A stretch of DNA of 5,733 nucleotides from an uncultured Bacteroidota bacterium (GTDB lineage Bacteria > Bacteroidota > Bacteroidia > Flavobacteriales > Schleiferiaceae). The position numbers and the translations under genes were made by a program. The stretch covers positions 1 through 5,733 of the forward strand of contig CAJXMS010000154.1 of the NCBI GenBank assembly GCA_913056475.1, written 5' to 3'. The notes below the pieces were generated by a model that was not told the DNA's origin, searched no databases, and saw only the letters and a list, made by a program, of their open reading frames with translations. Positions within the stretch are counted from its first letter, which is position 1. The number at the start of each line of letters is the position of its first letter. This document shows, one piece after another, positions 1 through 5,733 of this stretch.

Positions 1-541
1 CAAAACGAGCCTCAAGCTGATAGTAACCCTCCAGTTCGGCCGTTTTGTCTATCAATTTTAGGCCTAGTATGCCACCACCGCGGGCTCGCATATTAGCGGT
101 GATATTTTCGGTATCACGGAAGAAGGCGGCGTGGTTTTCTTCGATAAGATGACCCAACTTGTCTGCATTGCCCTGATAGATGAAGTGCACGTGGCCAATC
201 TTGGTGGTGGAGACGATCTCGGTCTTAAAACCGCCCCGTTTAAGCCAGAAAGAAGCACTTTTGGCGGCCGCCGCTACCACGGAACTCTCTTCTATGGCCA
301 TGGGGATGGCAAAGAGCTTTCCGTCTATCTTAAAATTGGGGGCCACGCCGTAGGGCGTGTAAAAATTACTGATGGTGTTCTCGATAAATTCATCGTGAAG
401 CTTCTGGACCTCGGCCTCGGGATGCCAGTAATGGCGCAAAAGAGCCCCGGACTCTTCCCGATTGTGAAAATACTGATCCGTGATCCATTCGATTTTGGCT
501 TCTTTGGTAAGCTTAGAAAAGCCTTTAATGGGCTGCGTCAT
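1..541 (-). CDS. Class II hydroxymethylglutaryl-CoA reductase, N-terminal 180 residues (3' end outside window)
   Basis: This gene encodes HMG-CoA reductase, the cytoplasmic enzyme that interconverts HMG-CoA and mevalonate. Only the first 180 residues are visible, against roughly 430 in the family. Seen: an ENTISNF stretch at 54-60 matches the family's ENVIG substrate-binding motif. IEESSVVAAAAKSA at 83-96 matches the class II EEPS-VAAA motif, with E85 aligning to the catalytic glutamate. A glycine-rich RARGGG at 152-157 follows. The catalytic Lys, Asp and His and the cofactor motif lie beyond the window. The ATG at 541 is chosen because an in-frame stop lies at 560-562 and the MTQPIKGFSKLTK beginning resembles Bacteroidota homologues as I recall them. 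Annotation pipelines often call this class 'degradative'. In Bacteroidota it more likely serves biosynthetic mevalonate formation for isoprenoids, which is inference. It follows the peptidase gene after 96 bases, with no clear Shine-Dalgarno sequence. Confidence 0.93.
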   Translation of the reverse strand, partial: MTQPIKGFSKLTKEAKIEWITDQYFHNREESGALLRHYWHPEAEVQKLHDEFIENTISNFYTPYGVAPNFKIDGKLFAIPMAIEESSVVAAAAKSASFWLKRGGFKTEIVSTTKIGHVHFIYQGNADKLGHLIEENHAAFFRDTENITANMRARGGGILGLKLIDKTAELEGYYQLEARF

Positions 542-637
542 GAGATGTGCTTGAAAATCTTATTTTCTCGAAGTATTTAACCCTGCGGGTTCATTTTTGT
601 TGTCCATCAGGGGCTTAAAATTATTCCAAAACCGTTC

Positions 638-3016
638 TTAAGGGTGAATAAAGGTGAAGCGTTCCCGGCCCAATTGCAAATGATAGCTGCCGCCGGGCAA
701 ATTTTTTAAGGAAAGCAGTAAGCGGGAGCGGGGTGGTTTTACCGCCAGGGAACCGCTGCGCAGCAATTGACCACTGGGGCTGTAAAGTTTCCATGGCAGC
801 TCCCGGGCTTCCTCAGCGGGTACCACTACTTTAAGCCTTTCCTGTGCAGGCTGTGGGAATAGCTTGGCTTTTTGCCGTCCTTTTTGCGGAGAAGGGTGGC
901 TTAAGACTTCAGCGGTGTTTACCAATGAATAATCCCCGGCCCGTAAGGAGTCCAATTCTATGGTTCCCACTGGGCTGTCGGGATTGCTGGTTTGCTTGGT
1001 TTGATATGGGTAGAGGCGCCATTGGAACTTTCCTCGGGGGCGGTATACCACCTGTAGGCTGTCATTGCCCTGGCGAGTGAGGTCGTCGTCCCGGCCGCGG
1101 CTGCTGCCATCAAAGGGAAGCACCGCTCTTAAATGGCCTTGAATGGAAAGGGGCTGGATGGTAAAATAGTGATGGTCACTAAGGTTGAAGTCAAAGGGGT
1201 TGCCCGGCTGTAGCTCGGGCTTTACCAGGTGATGTTGGACCAGCACAGATCCGGTATCTTGAAGCGGCCCGGCCTGAATGGTGATGCCACTGTAGCGGCC
1301 CCGGTAGCTTCCGCTGCTATCAATCTTCAGATGGTCATTACCGGTAGCGGTAAGCAACTGGCCGCTGTAGGAGGCCAGGGCCGCCTTAGGGATGAAGGGG
1401 AGGCTTATATTTGGGTGGTGGCTGGTGTCGCCACTATGAACAAAAGAACGGGTATGGCTTTGTCCCTGAGGCCCAAAAAAGGTGACATCGACCGGTACCT
1501 CTCGATAATTTTGGGGCGCCTGGTGCAGGCGCTGCCGTAGCACGAGCTGCGTTTGCCCCGTGCCGGGCTGATACTGCCAGTCGTTTACCGAAAACTGGGG
1601 AAAACCGGGCGCATAAATCCAATCGTCCCAAAATGCCTGGAGCTCGCTGTGGCCCGTGATCCGAATCAGTTCATCGCGGAAAGAGGAAGTCCTTAAGTTT
1701 CCGTAAGCATGCCTTTGCATAAGCTGGCGCAAACTCTGAAAGAAGAGGCTATCGCCCAGATAGTGGCGAAGGTTGTGCCCTACCATAGCCCCTTTTTGGT
1801 ATACGGTATAGCCGTAAACGTAGTTGTGCGGGGGGTCGTAAAGGGGGCGATAACCACCATCGCGGCGATGGGCCTCATTCAGCACTTTCCACGCATTTTC
1901 CCGCACTACATCGAGGTAGCGCAAGCGCCCATAGAGATCTTCCGTGTAGAGGTGGCTACAGAATTCTGCCATTCCCTCGTTGATCCACATATCGTCATCG
2001 CTCTGGCAGGTAATTAAATTGCCAAACCAATGGTGGGCCAGCTCGTGAGCCATGATATCCTCGCCATCCAGGCTTCCATCCACCAAGCTGCGTGGATAGG
2101 ATATGCTGGTGGCGTGTTCCATAGCACCTACCGTAGTAAGGGCGTAGCCTACCCGGGGCCAGCGGTAGGGACCAAAGTGCTTTTCAAAAGCGTGGAAAAC
2201 CCCTTTGAGGTGCTGGAAAGATTGCCGTAGCTTGGCAGTATCTGCCGGCTTACTGGCCAGGAGGATCGACTTGGTCCCCTGCAGGCCCTGCACGGTATCC
2301 CGCAAGAAGACGTAGCGGCTCAGGGCAAAGCTCACCAGATAACTGGGGGTGGGCTGCTCCAGCCGGCTGGTGGTGCGGATGGTATCCCCGGCCAAAGCGG
2401 TTTCGGTGAGGGTATCGCCACTCAGCAAGGGGCGCAGGGGCGCGCGGCTGTCTACCGAAAGTTCATAGGTAGACTTCTCGGTAAAATTATCGAAGCAAGG
2501 AAACCAAGCACGTCCGTAGGAATGAGGTTGTGCCGCAAAGCCTACCCCCAGGTTATAAAAATAACCCTGATCGGTATGAAAGCCGCCCCAGCCGCTGGCA
2601 TCTACCACCGGACTTCCGTGGTAGCGGATCCGCAGCTCCAGGCTATCGCCCTGCTGGAGCGCTTGGTTCCAGTTTATAAAAAGGTTTTCTCCTTGGTGAT
2701 TATAGCTTATACCCTGGGCGGTAAAAGGCCCGGATGCCTGGCGCCACAGCACCGTATCTACCGTATAAGGAAGTAGATCCAGCCGCAGCTGCTGGAGCAT
2801 ATTTTGGCCTGCGGCCAAATGTATATCCGCCCGCGCCTGAAAAGTACCCTGCTTGATTTGGGTGAGGTCCAGGTGGATGGCGTAATGTCTTAGGTCAAAG
2901 GTATCGCTGCGGTTTTGCCCCATTAAAAACAAGGGAAAGCACAGGAGGCCCGCCAAGAGCCAGCCGGGGGCCGTGGCAATTGGCTTTTGCCTTAAAGAAG
3001 AAAAGATAGCTTTCAT
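638..3016 (-). CDS. Secreted M1 family zinc metallopeptidase with C-terminal T9SS-type sorting domain
   Basis: A 792-residue peptidase of the M1 (gluzincin aminopeptidase) family, expected to remove N-terminal residues from peptides outside the cytoplasm. Seen: a basic N-terminus and a hydrophobic segment at about 19-33 form a signal peptide. An M1 beta-rich N-terminal domain runs to about 230. GAMEH at 297-301 stands in for the exopeptidase GxMEN motif. The zinc site is HELAH at 324-328 plus E347 in the NEG motif, with the exact 18-residue spacing. Y406, in a VYQKGA context, fits the transition-state tyrosine. After about residue 480 comes a beta-rich region. The last ~74 residues (FPQPAQERL near 720, GGSYHLQL near 775-782) resemble the type A sorting domain recognised by the type IX secretion system, so the protein is probably released or anchored at the cell surface. 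The ATG lies 12 bases after the rlmB stop, which suggests co-transcription. The family is certain; the substrate is unknown. Confidence 0.95.
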   Translation of the reverse strand: MKAIFSSLRQKPIATAPGWLLAGLLCFPLFLMGQNRSDTFDLRHYAIHLDLTQIKQGTFQARADIHLAAGQNMLQQLRLDLLPYTVDTVLWRQASGPFTAQGISYNHQGENLFINWNQALQQGDSLELRIRYHGSPVVDASGWGGFHTDQGYFYNLGVGFAAQPHSYGRAWFPCFDNFTEKSTYELSVDSRAPLRPLLSGDTLTETALAGDTIRTTSRLEQPTPSYLVSFALSRYVFLRDTVQGLQGTKSILLASKPADTAKLRQSFQHLKGVFHAFEKHFGPYRWPRVGYALTTVGAMEHATSISYPRSLVDGSLDGEDIMAHELAHHWFGNLITCQSDDDMWINEGMAEFCSHLYTEDLYGRLRYLDVVRENAWKVLNEAHRRDGGYRPLYDPPHNYVYGYTVYQKGAMVGHNLRHYLGDSLFFQSLRQLMQRHAYGNLRTSSFRDELIRITGHSELQAFWDDWIYAPGFPQFSVNDWQYQPGTGQTQLVLRQRLHQAPQNYREVPVDVTFFGPQGQSHTRSFVHSGDTSHHPNISLPFIPKAALASYSGQLLTATGNDHLKIDSSGSYRGRYSGITIQAGPLQDTGSVLVQHHLVKPELQPGNPFDFNLSDHHYFTIQPLSIQGHLRAVLPFDGSSRGRDDDLTRQGNDSLQVVYRPRGKFQWRLYPYQTKQTSNPDSPVGTIELDSLRAGDYSLVNTAEVLSHPSPQKGRQKAKLFPQPAQERLKVVVPAEEARELPWKLYSPSGQLLRSGSLAVKPPRSRLLLSLKNLPGGSYHLQLGRERFTFIHP

Positions 3017-3028
3017 AAGGTTAGCTTT

Positions 3029-3799
3029 TTAAGCAGGATGGTTCAGGCTGCGCTGGCGCAGCACTTCGTATAGGGTAGCTCCCGTGGCAACGGACACATT
3101 GAGCGAGCCCACCCGGCCCCGCATCGGTAAATAGGCCTGGTAATCGCTTAGCTTGAGCCGCTCGGGGGCTATGCCTTTATCTTCTGCGCCCATCAAGATG
3201 GCCAGTGGGCCGTCCAGGGGAGTGTCGTACAGGGGGGCCGAGGCTTTTTCCGTGATGGCTACGGTGCGGATGCCGCTCATCTTAAGCCATTGGAGGGTTT
3301 CATTGAGGTTGTTTTCCCGGCACAAGGGGAGGTGGTGCAAGGCCCCGGCACTGGTTTTCATGGCATCTTCGTTGATGGCAGCACTCTGCCGGGTGCCGGT
3401 TACCAGGGCATGGCAGCCGGTGGCTTCTGCCGTACGCGCTATGGCGCCCAGGTTGCGCACATCACTTACCCGGTCCAGGATCACCAGCAGGGGAGCTTCT
3501 CCTTTTTCGAAGGTGCGGGTCACAATCTCGCGCAGGTCCTGAAAGGGCACGGCACTTAGTTGGGCTACTACGCCTTGATGGTTTTGACGGGTAAATTTAT
3601 CCAGCCGGTTTTTAGGTACCACCACGTAGGGTAGATGATAATCGCGCAAATAAGTCCATAGCTCCTTAAAAAGGGGGCCTTTAAGGTTCTTTTGCAAGTA
3701 AATTTTGTCGATATCCCGATGGGCTTCGATCGCTTCTATAAGCGGTCTAATACCAATAAGGAGACCGGTTTCGGTTGTAGATGACTTGGTCTTGGGCAT
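3029..3799 (-). CDS. rlmB: 23S rRNA (guanosine-2'-O)-methyltransferase, RlmB/TrmH family (SPOUT fold)
   Basis: A 256-residue SAM-dependent methyltransferase expected to 2'-O-methylate G2251 (E. coli numbering) in the peptidyl-tRNA-binding loop of 23S rRNA. E. coli RlmB has 243 residues. Seen: an N-terminal L30e-like RNA-binding domain (GIRPLIEAI at 16-24, NHQGVVAQ at 73-80), then the SPOUT methyltransferase domain. Motif 1 is LDRVSDVRNLGAIARTAEA at about 108-126, with N116 and R122. Motif 2 is LMGAEDKGI at 202-210, with E206. Motif 3 is MRGRVGSLNVSVATGA at 226-241, with S232 and N234. All expected SAM and catalytic positions are present. The frame stays open upstream to an ATG at 4150, but those extra 117 codons are only the shadow of the lipoprotein gene and resemble nothing. 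The ATG at 3799 puts GIRPL near the N-terminus, as in the family. The start overlaps the lipoprotein gene by 53 bases. RlmB is the best fit; another TrmH-family rRNA or tRNA methylase is less likely. Confidence 0.93.
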   Translation of the reverse strand: MPKTKSSTTETGLLIGIRPLIEAIEAHRDIDKIYLQKNLKGPLFKELWTYLRDYHLPYVVVPKNRLDKFTRQNHQGVVAQLSAVPFQDLREIVTRTFEKGEAPLLVILDRVSDVRNLGAIARTAEATGCHALVTGTRQSAAINEDAMKTSAGALHHLPLCRENNLNETLQWLKMSGIRTVAITEKASAPLYDTPLDGPLAILMGAEDKGIAPERLKLSDYQAYLPMRGRVGSLNVSVATGATLYEVLRQRSLNHPA

Positions 3800-5102
3800 C
3801 TTGTAGGCGACGTATATCGCGGGAGTCGTAGGTGTAGCCATTGCGCCAGCTCTCGATAGCTTTGCCCCAGCCGAAGCGATAACGGCGGTCGCGCTCCAGC
3901 TCATAATCGTTGTCGCTAAAGGGGTTGGACACCTTGGTAAAATTAAATACGTAGGAGAGGGAGGAGGTTTGGTTGCCATAGACCCAGGTTTCACCTGAGC
4001 TGGAGGGAAATACTTTATCGGGCGGGCCGTAAATGACGTATAAAATGCCACGATCTGTTTTCCAGCCCTCCAGGTAGGAGGTGAAAAGGCGGTTGGCCTG
4101 CTCCACGCGTTCATAATAACTTTCGATAAGCTGTTTCGCACTGGGCCCACTACCGGTGCGGTTTTGCCAGAAACGATCTACCCACTGCTTCACTTCCTTA
4201 GGCTGGCCCCTCTTTTGGCTCAGCTGGTCGTATTCCTTTGCGGTAGTGAGGTAGCGAAGCGGCGGCGCCAGATGCCTTCTTTTGGCCACGAAAGGAAAAG
4301 CAGGATAGAAAGAACGCAGGGTAAAGCCCGCCCACTGGCTGGTATCCAGCCGGAAGTGGAAAAAGCCTTGGTGGGGGAGTTTGATTACCGCATCCGCCGC
4401 CACCCGGTAGGTAGTGTCGGGGTCTATATCAAAACTGGGGCTGGCATCATCCGAGTAGGGGGGCTTGGCCATGGGGAAGTCCCGGTCGTACACGCTTACG
4501 TAATAAAAGGCGGGGTTAAGGCTGTTGTGCTTCAGGCGGAAAGGCACGCCCGGGGGCAGATGATGTTTGTAAAGAAGCCTTCCGGTCGTATCGGTAAGGC
4601 GGAAGTACTGGCGCTTGTTAAGGCTGGACTTAGCCAGGTGGATATAGTTTTGGAAGCTGGTGCCGCGGTGCAGGTCGCGCAACTTTATCTGCAGATGATA
4701 GTGCTGCTGCCCGGTACTAAGCGAGGGGGTTTTTAGCGTAAAGCTGCCACGAATGATCTTATCCGGCGGGGCATTGCTTTCATCCGTATACACGCTTTTA
4801 TTGCTGTCTAGCAAGGCAGCGGATTCAATGCTCTTGGTGAGGGCGTAGGAGAGGGCATAACGGGCTTGGTAGCTGGGCCCTTCATTGCCCCGCACGTACA
4901 ATAAATTAGCACTTTTCAGGCGGTAATGGACTTGGCTCACGGTATCATTCAGGTGCTCTACCACAAAGTGCGGGCGTAAGGCCAGCTCCTGCGGGTTATA
5001 GAGGTAGGCCGCGTTGCCGCTTTGCATGGGACGGGAAGAGGTACAGCCACTTAAGCCCAGCATAAGCGTTCCGGTGAGTAGTATGAATAGGCCCTGCCGC
5101 AT
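3747..5102 (-). CDS. GWxTD domain-containing lipoprotein
   Basis: A 451-residue lipoprotein of a Bacteroidota family whose function is unknown to me. Seen: a short basic start, a hydrophobic stretch, and the lipobox LSGC with the acylated cysteine at C20. The middle (about 30-290) is beta-rich and carries no motif I recognise. The C-terminal GWxTD domain begins near 300. Its signature GWKTD is at 346-350, followed by RGILYVIYGPPDKVF (351-365), ETWVYG (371-376), NPFSDNDYELER (393-404) and a WRNG element at 419-422. The protein ends in an aromatic YWY. No acidic residues follow the cysteine, so the lipoprotein surface-export signal described in some Bacteroidota is not apparent. A periplasm-facing outer-membrane location is therefore the simpler inference. 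A stop codon six bases upstream fixes the ATG at 5102 as the earliest start. It lies between an outer-membrane barrel gene and rlmB, and overlaps rlmB by 53 bases, so it is likely co-transcribed with rlmB. Confidence 0.94.
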   Translation of the reverse strand: MRQGLFILLTGTLMLGLSGCTSSRPMQSGNAAYLYNPQELALRPHFVVEHLNDTVSQVHYRLKSANLLYVRGNEGPSYQARYALSYALTKSIESAALLDSNKSVYTDESNAPPDKIIRGSFTLKTPSLSTGQQHYHLQIKLRDLHRGTSFQNYIHLAKSSLNKRQYFRLTDTTGRLLYKHHLPPGVPFRLKHNSLNPAFYYVSVYDRDFPMAKPPYSDDASPSFDIDPDTTYRVAADAVIKLPHQGFFHFRLDTSQWAGFTLRSFYPAFPFVAKRRHLAPPLRYLTTAKEYDQLSQKRGQPKEVKQWVDRFWQNRTGSGPSAKQLIESYYERVEQANRLFTSYLEGWKTDRGILYVIYGPPDKVFPSSSGETWVYGNQTSSLSYVFNFTKVSNPFSDNDYELERDRRYRFGWGKAIESWRNGYTYDSRDIRRLQDAQDQVIYNRNRSPYWY

Positions 5103-5143
5103 GGCCTACGAAATTAGAGAATCTACCGCACTCCTGGGAGGTA

Positions 5144-5208
5144 TTTTTCGGGAAGGCCTCACGGCCAAAGGAGGGAATGCCTCACATTTGGCCGCCAGGC
5201 CTTAAAAA
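5144..5208 (-). repeat. Long imperfect inverted repeat (hairpin) between barrel gene and GWxTD lipoprotein gene
   Basis: The arms 5153-5169 and 5187-5203 are 17 bases each. Fifteen positions pair by Watson-Crick rules. In the minus-strand transcript a sixteenth is a G-U wobble and one is a G-G mismatch. The 17-base loop contains a further nested GAGG/CCTC pair (5171-5174 with 5180-5183). Outside the arms, five Ts (5204-5208 read on the minus strand) can pair with five As (5144-5148) across a CCCG bulge. The hairpin begins in the barrel gene's stop codon and ends about 50 bases before the lipoprotein start. No U-tract follows on the minus strand, so it is not a classical intrinsic terminator. 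It may be an attenuator, an RNA-processing or 3'-end-stabilising element, or a dispersed palindrome. The structure is clear; the role is inferred. Confidence 0.7.
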
Positions 5209-5733
5209 CGACTCCGGTAGCCAAAGTGTACTTTCGTGCCGCGCAGATCAAAACCGCTCTTTCCGGTACGTCCCGCCGCTAAAAAAAAGGAAAATATACC
5301 GCTATCGGTTCGCAATACCAGACCAGTCCCCAGGCCCAGGGCCCAAATGCGCTGGAAACCCGCACGGGTGTCATCTTCCAAATAACCAACATCGGCAAAG
5401 GCCGTTAAAAAGTCATAAGGCCCGATGAAATACCGATAAGCCAGGCTGGCCACGCCGTAACGGGCCGCAAAAAACCGCTGCTCGTTAAAGCCACGCAGGC
5501 TTTGCAAGCCGCCCACCCGGTAGAGTTCATTGCGGAGCAAATCCCGGCCAAACAGGGCCTCGGAGCGCAAGCCCTGCCGCAAAACGGAACGGGCGCCTAT
5601 GGGCAAATACCAGGCTTGATTAAAGGACCAACCCCACTGCTGCCGGGTGGTATCTTGTCGCCGGGTGCCGCTGAAGGGGGCTATTTGTAAACGATAGCCC
5701 TGGGTGGGTACTTGCGGCCGGTCGAGCGCTTCA
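5202..5733 (-). CDS. Omp85/BamA-type outer membrane beta-barrel protein, C-terminal 176 residues (5' end outside window)
   Basis: The visible part is the end of a 16-strand-type outer-membrane barrel of the surface antigen/Omp85 superfamily. Seen, counting from the first complete codon: PTQGYRLQIAPFSG at 9-22, a typical 'P.xG' strand entry; then RVGGLQSLRGF at 72-82, whose LRGF corresponds to the conserved (V/I)RG(F/Y) motif of loop 6. Alternating aromatic strands follow (YGVASLAYRYF, DFLTAFADVGY, ALGLGTGLVLR, GIFSFFLAAGR), and the last strand KVHFGYRSRF ends in the terminal phenylalanine used as a barrel-assembly signal. The frame is open to the window edge, so the start and any POTRA, patatin or other N-terminal domain are outside. 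It could be a BamA/TamA-type assembly or translocation protein, or the barrel of a PlpD-like patatin phospholipase. The visible part cannot separate these. The stop codon lies at the base of a long hairpin. Confidence 0.88.
   Translation of the reverse strand, partial: EALDRPQVPTQGYRLQIAPFSGTRRQDTTRQQWGWSFNQAWYLPIGARSVLRQGLRSEALFGRDLLRNELYRVGGLQSLRGFNEQRFFAARYGVASLAYRYFIGPYDFLTAFADVGYLEDDTRAGFQRIWALGLGTGLVLRTDSGIFSFFLAAGRTGKSGFDLRGTKVHFGYRSRF

Noticed and set aside
131..580. 149-codon open frame on the plus strand
   Set aside because: It is antisense to the HMG-CoA reductase coding region, where conserved family motifs fix the minus strand as coding.
579..591. Small AACCC/GGGTT stem with a 3-base loop, followed on the plus strand by a T-rich stretch
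   Set aside because: It has only five base pairs. The T-rich side would terminate plus-strand transcripts, and no plus-strand gene exists here. On the minus strand no U-tract follows, so it is not supported as the peptidase terminator.
616..623. TAATTTTA on the minus strand, close to the Bacteroidota -7 consensus TAnnTTTG, upstream of HMG-CoA reductase
   Set aside because: There is no TTTG-like -33 element at the right spacing (CACC is there instead), and A/T-rich octamers of this kind are common in such gaps.
1434..1631. 65-codon minus-strand open frame in another reading frame of the peptidase gene
   Set aside because: It is a low-complexity Ala- and Arg-rich translation inside a conserved gene, so it is an out-of-frame shadow.
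3153..3559. Two overlapping plus-strand open frames of 129 and 89 codons
   Set aside because: Both are antisense to the conserved SPOUT domain of rlmB and resemble no protein family.
4164..4736. 190-codon open frame on the plus strand
   Set aside because: It lies wholly antisense to the well-supported GWxTD lipoprotein gene. Its translation has no recognisable domain, and GC-rich codon use on the opposite strand readily creates such frames.
5107..5118. TAATTTCG just before the lipoprotein start, one mismatch from TAnnTTTG
   Set aside because: It lies within about ten bases of the ATG and lacks a properly spaced -33 element, so it is unlikely to drive transcription of this gene.
1..5733. Search for a mobile element, CRISPR array, tRNA/rRNA gene or defence system
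   Set aside because: All but about 200 bases are explained by five recognisable genes. No direct repeats with spacers, transposase, integrase, cloverleaf or nuclease/helicase modules were seen on either strand.

Overview
The window is an ordinary stretch of bacterial chromosome with five genes, all on the minus strand. Both ends cut through a gene. Family content points to the phylum Bacteroidota: a GWxTD-domain lipoprotein, an M1 metallopeptidase with a C-terminal tail like type IX secretion sorting domains, and a class II HMG-CoA reductase of the type common in Flavobacteriia and relatives. The DNA looks moderately GC-rich by eye, which is high for many Flavobacteriia. A Saprospiria-like or Cryomorphaceae-like lineage is possible, but the sequence alone does not settle this.

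Reading in the direction of transcription (right to left): the C-terminal half of an Omp85/BamA-type outer-membrane beta-barrel (5202-5733, N-terminus outside the window); a 99-base gap with a strong hairpin that begins in the barrel gene's stop codon; a GWxTD-domain lipoprotein (3747-5102); a 23S rRNA 2'-O-methyltransferase of the RlmB/TrmH family (3029-3799), whose start lies 53 bases inside the lipoprotein gene; a secreted M1 zinc metallopeptidase (638-3016) only 12 bases further on; a 96-base gap; and the N-terminal 180 residues of HMG-CoA reductase (1-541, C-terminus outside the window).

The overlap and the 12-base gap suggest that the lipoprotein, rlmB and the peptidase are co-transcribed. 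The barrel gene upstream and the HMG-CoA reductase downstream may belong to the same unit, but each is separated by about 100 bases. Three products act in the envelope or outside the cell (barrel, lipoprotein, peptidase). One modifies the ribosome, and one probably makes mevalonate for isoprenoids. I see no obvious shared pathway, so the cluster looks like loosely associated housekeeping and envelope genes. There are no RNA genes, insertion sequences, CRISPR arrays or phage genes. No gap between genes exceeds 100 bases. I found no convincing new system. The best leads are the hairpin, the overlapping start of rlmB and the unstudied GWxTD lipoprotein beside an outer-membrane barrel.
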